Source of the DNA: Nemopilema nomurai
Taxonomy: Eukaryota > Cnidaria > Scyphozoa > Rhizostomeae > Rhizostomatidae
DNA: 64,000 nt
Direction: 5' to 3'
NCBI GenBank assembly: GCA_003864495.1
Contig: ML133414.1
Location: 458,495 to 522,494 of the forward strand
Every line of letters starts with the position of its first letter. Positions within the stretch are counted from its first letter, which is position 1. The position numbers were made by a program, and so were the translations under genes. The notes under the pieces are model-generated. The model saw only the letters and a program-made list of their open reading frames with translations. It was not told where the DNA came from and made no database searches. Positions 55,596 through 64,000 of this stretch are shown here, in pieces.

Positions 55596-55603
55596 CACAT
55601 GTG
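55596..55603. promoter_or_regulatory. Palindromic E-box CACATGTG
   Basis: Perfect CACATGTG palindrome, a binding sequence of bHLH factors, inside the PHB/RPS26 divergent promoter. Use in this organism is untested. Confidence 0.4.
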
Positions 55604-55649
55604 ATCTTGGAGGTGTGAGCCCGAGTTACCCTGACCAGCGGCTCCAACT

Positions 55650-55659
55650 TGCGCATGCC
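55650..55659. promoter_or_regulatory. NRF1-like site
   Basis: TGCGCATGCC matches most of the NRF1 palindrome (YGCGCAYGCGCR). NRF1 sites are typical of TATA-less promoters of nuclear genes for mitochondrial and ribosomal functions, in keeping with the PHB/RPS26 pair. Confidence 0.5.
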
Positions 55660-55723
55660 CAGAGCCGTACAAAGACGACCATTCTTGCCATGCGTATCCT
55701 TTGCAATCCCAAGTCGTGTTAGG

Positions 55724-57407
55724 ATGGTGAGCGAATAAACTTCACGTTACTACCTTCGCTTTAATCAAGAAATAATGTCCCCGCAGTTTAAAATGAACCG
55801 CAGTAATTTTCTTTACTCCTTTTGCGTTTGTTAGGCACTGGTTTTTGAGTAGATACGTGAAGGAATCGCAGAGTTTCAGTCGACATTGATAAATTGTGGT
55901 TCATTGGGCCTAAGTGCAAAGTATTTCCTCGAACCTATAATAAACCTGAGAACAAGGAGTAAATTTTGTTCATCCACCAGACTGGCAGGCAAGATAAATT
56001 TTATTAGAGTGCTAAGTTATAAATTCCATTTGAATATTTTGGAATTTTATAAGCAAATTGGTCATTGTTAAGAGGTTTTGATCATTTTCCTGTCATTTCA
56101 ATGGTTTTGATGAGATACAAATTGAGGGACCATTTTTCTTTTACAAACATGAAAACAAACTTGTTATCGTTATACATATAACAAATTTCTCAAGAGTTGA
56201 CTAGCATTGAGCAAAGTAGAAATATTCTTTGGTTATAAATTATATATAGGAAGAAAGAATGATAAATTTGTACCAGTTACATGTAAAATAAGGCAGGTAT
56301 GTTTTTTATTTATAATGAGGCTTTTTCATTATTGTTGTTTGTTCTCAATCGCACTAGTTGTGACTTTTCAGTGTCATAATAAGTTGAGCAGAGAACATAT
56401 ATAAACTGCACTTCACCAAACTCTGGTGGCTTTCTAGCCACGCGGAGAAGTTAAAGCTGCAACATTTTTTATTTATCATTGAAATCAAATGAATTTATTA
56501 TTCTTGCCTTAAAAGTGACCTAATAATAAAACTCTGATCTTTCCCTCATTTATAGACTCAAAAGAGAAGAAATAACGGACGATCTAAACACGGCCGAGGC
56601 CATGTCCGCTATGTCAGGTGCACAAACTGTGCCAGATGTGTGCCAAAGGACAAGGCCATCAAGAAGTTTGTCATTAGAAATATTGTTGAACAGGCCGCTG
56701 TTAACGATTTGAAGGAAGCATCTGTTTATGCAACAAGTGGAAGTGATGCTGGTATGTTTTTATAGACATGATGTGTTTAATCATATTGCAGTGAAGAGTT
56801 CTTAGCTGTTTTTTAAAATTCAGTTTATGACAGTTGCATCTATGTATGTCTTATGTTAATGTTGAAAATTACATTACGGTATACTTCTTTTGCAGCCTAC
56901 ATTCTGCCGAAGCTATATGCAAAACTTATGTACTGTGTCAGCTGTGCTATCCACTCTAAAGTTGTAAGGAACAGATCAAAGACTGACAGAAGGATTAGGA
57001 CTCCCCCACCAAGATTCCAGCCAAAGGTAACTCAAAAGAGCTTTATTAGTGACATGCCTATGTCACTTTTGTCAACTTTTAATTTATAGCTTTCCATCAC
57101 TAGACAGTTTTATCTTACTTCATTATAAATGGCATAAGAAAAATGCCCATTTATAAGTTAGCTTTAAATCTGTTCTCCAGTTGTATCTGATCACTAATTG
57201 GAAGATTTGGATAAGTGCTGTTAGCCTGTGGGGTGTGTACTTTCAACAAATATTGATTTTAAAGTTTGTATAGTTATCCTTGATGTTTGTGTGAAGAAAT
57301 ATTCCTTTATCTTGTAGGATCGCCCTCCCCGCCCAGCACCAGGTGGTGCACCAAGGCCCGTGGGAACCGGTGCTACTGGTGGTGCAACAGCTTTTGGAAA
57401 AAGTTAG
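55724..57407 (+). CDS. RPS26: Ribosomal protein S26 (eS26)
   Basis: Four coding exons: 55724-55726 (the ATG alone, followed by gtgagc), 56556-56751, 56896-57026 and 57318-57407; 139 aa. The protein starts M plus [17 protein letters not shown] and carries [50 protein letters not shown] and RTPPPRFQP, all diagnostic of eS26, including both CxxC pairs of the zinc site. eS26 binds the 3' end of 18S rRNA and the mRNA exit channel of the 40S subunit. Human RPS26 (115 aa) also splits directly after the ATG. Two differences stand out: about six extra residues (ATSGSD) before the LPKLY segment, at the exon 2/3 junction, and a longer Gly/Pro/Ala-rich tail ending AFGKS. Confidence 0.96.
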
Positions 57408-60221
57408 AAGCAAAGAGATTTCATTTCATGACAAAATCAATTGAAAATGTTGTTTCACTGCATTGTTTCTAAGCCAACAGTCAATTAACTCTACTGACCT
57501 AACTAGCAACAAACTAATTTAATTTTTTTCCAAGAAAAAACCAGCCTTCATTTTTATCTTAAATCTACCCATTTCTTTTTTGAGTTGATTCCTAATTTTT
57601 TTTGAAAGAGAAAACACTTCACAAAATTTAAGACAATCAATTTTACTAATGATGAATCTAAAAGATGATGATACATTCAGTTTCCATTTTACTTTTGAGA
57701 AGGCAAAACTGTGTCTTAAAAAGCCAACTGGATAATTTGTTGACCCAATCTCCTGGAGCTATTTTCTGTAAACACCGCCCAAATGCTTTAAATACTGCTC
57801 AAAAGATATTCCCAATGGATTTCAGGAGACAATCTTGACAGAAGAACCCTTTTGGTCCTTCATAAGGCCTAAGAAGTTGTGTTTTGTGTTCCTCTTTATG
57901 ATTCCAATATTCATTTTTACAACACAATAGGATATTGGTTCATATTGATCAATGTCATGCAGTTTATCCACTTAGGCTAAAATACAGTCATTTTTAATAC
58001 CTTTTTGACAAAAGGATGAGAAAATCATTATGTAGATGAAGCCAAATTTTCGCCCTTACTGCTTTGGGTTAACTCTTTTTCCCTGGTCAGTAATTGATGC
58101 ACCAAATAAGCAAGCTGCAGCCAATTTCTTTCTTGGCCTACTCATAGCATAAAGAAAGGCAATTGTGGTGCTTCAACCCTTTAGGTGAAAACGAATGTGG
58201 AACGTGACTATATATTACAGACTAAATATACCTTTGAAGAATAAACTTCTGCCCACAACAATGAATTACTAAGTTCTTCACAAACAACAAACCATGTCAG
58301 GAAAATTGTTTGCCCCCCAACCATAAAATGCTTACAATTGTGTAATGTGATTAAATATTAGGCTGTAGGAATTTACTTTAAAATCAAGCTATATTTGAAT
58401 CTAATTGTCACAGTATTAACCTAAAATTCTAATCTTCACATTTTTTTCCATTTCCAACTTCTCAACTTAAAAACTACCCAAGTTGGTGTCCTGCCCCTAT
58501 TTGTTGCCCCTATAGGTAACTAAAAATTATGCGAATGGCAATGTGTATTATATCTCACTTTTTACCAGCAAAATGTAGGGGTTCCATTCCCAAAATTGTC
58601 TTGTAAAAATCAAATCAATTTCCCCTTCAAGTGAACTGAACCATGTAATAATTTTTTTGAACCTTTCAGACAAGTAAGAACTGGATCATTGAGAAAAGAA
58701 ACCTTTCTGAGCAAGAAGCAGCTTTTTTAAAGTAAGAAATTAGTCTGAAATTCTTAAAATGACTCATCAGGCCTTGTCCGTAAAGTCGCTCGAGCGCGCG
58801 CTCCTAGGACACGCTTAAAAAAAGCCCTGGAGAGCGATTTATCGAGCCCCTCAAGACGTGAAAACGATATTACCACAGAGCAAATAATTGTTTGGCCTTT
58901 TAAATAAACTCGATTAAGCATAAACAATCTTCCCAACTGACCAAATCATTATATTATGCGAAAGAGAAAAAAATTCAGCAAATTTTACGTTGGGTTTTCG
59001 ATACCATTTATAATCTAATAACCCTCTACACCAAGGACACAACAGATCGTCAAGCGAATTCTCCAGCAGATTTATTTGATTTTCGATCAAGCCTTGATCT
59101 ACTGTTGAAGTACCATTTCCTGTTTTTTCGAAATAACATCATATCACCTGTGCCAATCAGAGATCACATTTCAATCCAAATTATCGCAATTCTTTTCAGT
59201 TTTGATTTCGTTAGTAGTAGATGTTCTAGCGTGTCTTGTATACAAGCTCATCAAGTGACGATAACTTACATATCTAGAAAAGTGCGAACAATTTTGTGAC
59301 TTTATTTATTTATATTTCCATATTTATATTAACATACTGTTTGTTGCATGTTTTGTTATTTCATATTAAGGTGCTTTTATGGTATCGCCGTTTAATTTCT
59401 TATTTAAAACTGTTCCGAAGGATTCTCTCGAGGACATTTTATTTAGAGGTGCGAAATAGAGCGCCTGGAGTGTAAAAGGGGCTCTTTTAATGGTGCACCT
59501 CCGTTTTGCTTAGAGCAAGGCCTGGATGACTGATTTGCTATGGGAATCTAAAGGGCTGATTTTGAAAAAAGTTACAAAATAGTTTCTCAGGGTTCTTGGT
59601 TATGGGAAAGCCTTGTTTGTAGAAACTACAGGCAATCAGGCAATGGCAAAGGGGGTACCCAAATAAAAGACACTTCAGCAGTTCAGAAGAAATGAAAGTC
59701 ATTAATCATTTCTACTTGAATACATAATTTATGATGCTACTGAAGTTTATTGTGAATGGGTCTTTCTGTAGGATTTAAAACAACAACCATTTAAATGTGT
59801 ACAACATTTTCTCCAAAAAGAATTTATTTGCATAGAGGACTGGGTAAATTGAGTCTTTTGGGGGTAAAACAATGTTTCTAAGGAAAAGCTGCTCTAGATT
59901 TTCTTCCATATACATATCTGAGTATCTAATATGCACCTTAATTAAACCAAGTTAAGGATGGTAGTGGATAAAGATATGTAAGATTAGTAAGTCTATTAGA
60001 GATGCACAGCTTATCTGCTTTACATATCCTTTTCTTATGCAAACAACTACAATTAAACTTATTCATTTTCCTGTTTTGCCAGTAAAACCAAGACAGAATG
60101 TTTTTTAAAGCGCTAATACTCACTTTTGGAATAAGAACAATTCATATTTAACGTCAATAATACTTTTTTACGGATATTTCCATATACAAAACCCAAATAG
60201 AGCGAAAATTCCAACTGCTTG
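57408..60221. other. Convergent spacer between RPS26 and SRP14
   Basis: About 2.8 kb of AT-rich sequence holding the 3' flanks of both genes and the inverted-repeat element at 58765-59525. A TTTATT at 59824-59829 could serve SRP14 as a poly(A) signal on the minus strand. No further gene is seen. Confidence 0.4.
58765..59525. mobile_element. MITE-like element with imperfect inverted ends
   Basis: The left end contains CAGGCCTTG (58768-58776) and the right end its reverse complement CAAGGCCTG (59516-59524). Weaker inverted similarity continues inwards (left CCTGGAGAGCGATTTATCGAG region about 58826-58850, right GAAATAGAGCGCCTGGAG about 59453-59470). ATGACT occurs directly outside both ends (58759-58764 and 59526-59531), a possible target duplication. 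A locally GC-rich left end sits in AT-rich surroundings. No coding capacity. Confidence 0.5.
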
Positions 60222-62611
60222 TTAAGGTGACTGTTCATGCCTGGACTTTCCTTTAGCTGCAGCTTTAGTGTTCTTCTTGGTCTTTTTTCTATCTCTCTTC
60301 TTGAGATTATCAATGTTTGCTTTTAAAAGATTGGCATATGCCTAAGGATGCAAAGAAAACACTTAAAAACAGCATGGGAAGCAAATGGAAACAAACTTAA
60401 ATTTTGTTATCTTTGGACCATTTAACTAATCAAGCCAAATTATTATATTGAAGTGCTCAAATTAATTTAAAAAAAGATTTTCAAATGCACTAACAGCAAG
60501 AAAGAATAGCTAATAGCAATTTTTCATATATTTTTGTAGCACTATCTTTAACCAAAATTTACATTCATTTGCCAGATACACAGTTTCTTAAATGCATTTA
60601 TATTCTGCCATAAAAATGAAGACTACAAGCAAGCAAAGAACGTCTTACCATCTGAAATTTGTTTACATCTTTGTGCATAACCTTGAATAGAAAAGATAGA
60701 CAACTAAGAATACAAGAACTAGAAACTAAAATGAAAAGGTCTGAATACTATTGTCTGGAACCAATCAGCCAAATTTGAAGTTAACTGTTCATGATTTTCA
60801 TATACATAGTAAAAGAGATAATACCCATGAGAAAAGTTTTAGGAGAACATACCAATTAACAGTATAAAAATTTTGAACACTACATTTGTTGGATATGATG
60901 AACTCTAATGATGGAATTTGGTTACTTACAACTGTACTTAATTTCCTTTTTCCATTTGTTGCCCTGAATAAACATCTGCTTTCTCCAGCAGTTTCATGTG
61001 ATTTGCCTGCATCCCCCGCCTTTGATCTTTTTGGTTTAGGTTTTGTTTGTCCATTATCTTTGAAGAACAACAAACAAGCAATCACAAAGCTAGCCTTTTT
61101 TACATTTTACTTTATGTCAGAAAAATACCTATAGATTATCATAAACCTATTAAGATTTATAAAATTGGGAAACATCATTGACAAACATATGAATATAAAA
61201 ATTATATATGGAAACATATATTTTATTAACAACATATATACATAAGTATATGAAGAAACCTCTGTTCATGCTGTACTTACATTTTTTTAGAGTAATATAC
61301 ACAGAACCTGAAGATTTTGAAGTTGAAAACAGTTGGGGAAGTTGGGCAAGGAACTGAAAAATAGAAATGTACTTATCAATCATATAAATCAATATTTAAT
61401 ATCTTTCATAAAGCTCAAAAACTAGATCAAAAATATTTAAATTGATGCTGTGTCTGCATGCTGATTTCTCAGTATCTATCAGTTGAATTGTAACAAATTT
61501 TCCCAGAAATCAAGAATGAGTCAATAGAAATGGGATCAGAACTAAATGTTGGCAGGAGTCTTGACCAATAGTTCATTTTGAAGCTACTGAAATCTTGAAA
61601 AGGAATCATAAAATACAAATCTAAAATACAATCTTAATGAAACAGTACACATTATTTTTTTTATAAGAAGCCTAGCTTGGGTCCTAGTACTAAAAGTTTC
61701 TTAATTCTTCACTAGTTTGTACTAAAAGTTTCTTAAATAGTTCTTATTTCTAGATAAGCATTTAACATCAAATTTTGCACCTTCCCATGCATATTAATTG
61801 TATTAAAGTTTATAACACAACAGTAAGATTTGAAATCGTATCTCTTGTTCTTTATTCTCATGGAAACAGGGGTACTTTTTATTGAGACACCCAGTACACT
61901 GTGCTTAAATTGTTGTATTATTTTCATATTATTACCGAGACACCAGGTACGTATCATTTTCCGGCTCAGAAAGTCATCTTATGTTTTCTTATTCAGAGTT
62001 TCTTAAAAATATTGATTTAGTTCTAAAAGTTTCTTAAATTTTTGGGGCTCTTGTACTAGGTTTTCTTATTAAACTGGTACACCAGGTAATAATTTCCATC
62101 TCGCATGGTTTATTATGCATGGGGTCCCATGAAAACAACTTTTGAGGACAAAGAACTATCCACATTTATTTGTTCCCGTTGAAGGATCAAGTCCTAAGCC
62201 CTTTTTGAAACTAAAAATATGACTCTAAAAACATTAATATCTAGTTCTCTGGCTGAATTGAAACGAGAATATAGCAATAAACCAAGTCACATAATTAATT
62301 TTATCAATCCTACATCATTTTGCGAAACTTAAGAATAAGGATTCTAAAAAAAATATTTTGAAATTTGAGTTTGATGGTACGGTGCCAAAGTACTACAGTC
62401 CCACACCCTCCCGACTGTTCTGGTATAAGCAGAAGCCCATGTTTCATTGGGTAATGGCAGGTTATATTAGGCAGGCAAACTGTTTTGTAGAATCCCAATT
62501 CTTAAGCTTCGCCCATAATTGATCCTCTAGAAATCATAGGGCAAAAATATTTACAATCTCTGTCATCTGAGTAAAATCTCGACTTACCGCATCATTTTCT
62601 AGAAGTACCAT
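60222..62611 (-). CDS. SRP14: Signal recognition particle 14 kDa subunit
   Basis: Five exons in coding order: 62588-62611, 61281-61353, 60930-61057, 60649-60681, 60222-60341; 125 aa. The sequence begins MVLLENDA then FLAQLPQLF, SSGSVYITLKKY, CLFRATNGKRKLSTVV, KDVNKFQMAYANLLKANID and a lysine-rich LKKRDRKKTKKNTKAAAKGK tail. This is collinear with human SRP14 over the whole Alu-binding fold. With SRP9 it forms the Alu domain of the SRP, which slows translation elongation while the nascent chain is targeted to the ER. It lacks the long alanine-rich C-terminus of primate SRP14. In the fourth exon two acceptors were possible; the one at 60682 restores the conserved VV...K(D/E)VNKFQM join in phase 0. 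It is divergent from COMMD7, 83 bases between start codons. Confidence 0.95.
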
Positions 62612-62694
62612 TTTCACTGAAAGCCCTTTTCTTTGAACGAAGACGCATCATGTTAATAGCCTCGTTCCAGACTCGAGATCAAATTGCTCTCAAA
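62612..62694. promoter_or_regulatory. Bidirectional promoter of SRP14 and COMMD7
   Basis: The start codons of these divergent genes are separated by 83 bases, leaving room only for short 5' UTRs and one shared core promoter, or for overlapping transcripts. The AAAATGGCG around the COMMD7 start resembles a YY1-type initiator/Kozak overlap. No TATA box is seen. Confidence 0.55.
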
Positions 62695-63904
62695 ATGGCG
62701 ACAGTTCTGTTTTCTACCGGAGAGCAGGCCGCAAAACAACTTCGTTCAGAGATTATTGTTCTTAACCGAATTGAGGATGTGGATTTTGAATCATTGGCGG
62801 GTATCGTTTTCAATTTTCTCATATCTTCAAAACAACCCGATGTTTTTCTTGAGAGAATAGTAGAGTTGGCCGGAGAAGTTGGAATTGGAATTGGAACATT
62901 AAAGAACTCTGTCCGATCGTTGTTATCTCTTCTCAAAGCAGCTGGAAACCGTGGAGTAACAGCAAAAAACCTTCAGCAAGACTTGGAACAGCTTGGTATT
63001 GCTTATATATTGCATTTAATACCAGATGGAATGAAGTAATAAATTAAGATAGTAGAGCTTGAAAATGCTGACTTCAACGCCCAAACTCAATGAAATAATC
63101 TTTGGTGGAGGCTGTTTCAGTGAAGTCATGTTCCTTTAATCCTACTTATGCTTAAACTCTCATTTGCCATTAGAAAATCATGATTGCTACCACACTGTAT
63201 TTTTCAACAAATTACATTCCTCTACTTTTTGTCCTTTTGTAGAGATTAGCAATCAATTTTTCTATTGGGCGTGGTCATCGTGCTCTTTGATACTACTTTT
63301 TTCGATAACCTTTTTCTTTGAAATTAAATATCACAGAACAAAGATTCCTTCTAGAGAGAGCGAAATGCCCCTTTTTGACACTCTAAAATATTCTCTAGTT
63401 TGTGTTCTTGGCAATATTCAACGTTTTTACTCAGGCATATTGGGTAAAACAGAGCTAAAAGTGCAAGACATGCAAAACTTAAGAATTTTTCATATTCTAA
63501 CCAAAAATATCTGTTGATTTTTATTTTAAAATTTCTTCCTTATGAACATTTTCTTGTCAGTAAGTGCTCAACTTGTCATCAATTTTGTGTCAACAGGTTT
63601 AGAGCCAACCAAATATGCCCTTGTCTGTGAGAAGTGGGCTGCTAACTACATTGCAATATGCAGATCAATGGTTGGGCTAACATTTATGATAAACCAGCTT
63701 GTTGATATGGAATGGAAGTTTGGTGTCACATCCGCAAGCAGTGAAATTAAAACAGTTGGCAATTCTTTTTTACAGTTAAAGCTTGTTGTTAACAAAGGTA
63801 ATGATGAACTGGAGGATATTTTCATGGAGCTTAGCCTTCCACAATTTTATATGTTTCTTCATGAGATGGAAAAAGCAAAAGCAAATTTAGATTTGCTTTC
63901 GTGA
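62695..63904 (+). CDS. COMMD7: COMM domain-containing protein 7
   Basis: Two exons, 62695-62995 and 63597-63904, giving about 202 aa (human 200). The ATG at 62695 (AAAATGGCG context) is preferred; an in-frame ATG at 62650 would add 15 residues that no homologue I recall has. The N-terminal helical domain includes FESLAGIVFNFL, LKNSVRSLLSLLKAA and VTAKNLQQDLEQLGL. The COMM domain has FMINQLVDMEWKFGVTSASSE, FLQLKLVVNKG and LPQFYMFLHEMEKAK, nearly identical to human COMMD7. The TGA at 63902-63904 falls inside a GT-like word (cgtgagt), but the encoded end matches the human length exactly, so it is taken as the true stop. COMMD7 is a subunit of the Commander/CCC endosomal recycling complex and is linked to NF-kB control in vertebrates. 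Confidence 0.94.
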
Positions 63905-64000
63905 GTTTTTTTTGTAGAATTTTTGTAAAGCCTGATAAGATGCTTAATCCTGTCAATATTAAGAAAATATCACTCAATAACTAATGACTTGAAATGTTTA

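Larger units (their letters stand above)
55546..55723. promoter_or_regulatory. Bidirectional promoter of PHB and RPS26
   Basis: Only 178 bases lie between the divergent start codons, so core promoters and 5' UTRs of both genes must overlap or abut unless distant 5' UTR exons exist. The segment is more GC-rich than its surroundings and contains an NRF1-like palindrome (55650-55659) and a CACATGTG E-box (55596-55603). No TATA box is apparent. Confidence 0.7.

Noticed and set aside
63597..63900. Reading the COMMD7 end as a splice donor (cgtgagt at 63900) with a missing last exon
   Set aside because: The unspliced TGA gives a C-terminus of exactly the human length, so the window holds the complete gene.

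Overview
The window is nuclear DNA from an intron-rich animal. Genes are split into many short exons with GT-AG introns of roughly 60-1,500 bases, GC content looks low, and nearly every recognisable gene is a metazoan housekeeping gene. The first gene, a secreted von Willebrand A / thrombospondin-1 protein of the coadhesin type, makes an anthozoan cnidarian (coral or octocoral) the most likely source. That assignment is inference; no species is claimed. All exon models were built by hand from splice sites, reading phase and remembered family similarity. For every gene the listed exons sum to a multiple of three.

Layout. 1.1-9.2 kb (+): secreted VWA-TSP1x4 protein, with a (TAGCCG)15 array and a hAT-type MITE in its introns. 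11.2-15.6 kb (+): an unrecognised Ser/Arg-rich protein with a 20-base micro-exon. 17.0-21.5 kb (+): FAM133-like lysine/serine-rich protein. 22.7-26.9 kb (-): JMJD4 oxygenase. 26.9-28.2 kb: divergent upstream region containing a TA-flanked inverted-repeat element. 28.2-50.0 kb (+): PTPN23/HD-PTP in 38 coding exons (about 2,415 aa), with a 113-base minisatellite in one intron. 51.2-51.8 kb (-): a doubtful small two-exon gene. 52.5-55.5 kb (-): prohibitin (PHB1), head-to-head with RPS26 (55.7-57.4 kb, +). 57.4-60.2 kb: convergent spacer with a second MITE-like element. 60.2-62.6 kb (-): SRP14, head-to-head with COMMD7 (62.7-63.9 kb, +).

The genes do not form one pathway. Several serve basic cell biology: ESCRT/endosomal sorting (PTPN23), ribosome (RPS26), signal recognition particle (SRP14), mitochondrial inner membrane (PHB), translation termination (JMJD4) and COMMD trafficking/NF-kB control (COMMD7). 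Two tight divergent pairs (PHB/RPS26 and SRP14/COMMD7) probably share bidirectional promoters.

Most interesting observation: the phosphatase domain of this HD-PTP has canonical catalytic elements ([17 protein letters not shown] and a Q-loop) at positions where, as I recall it, the human protein is divergent and reported inactive. No CRISPR array, operon or wholly new system was found, and none is claimed.
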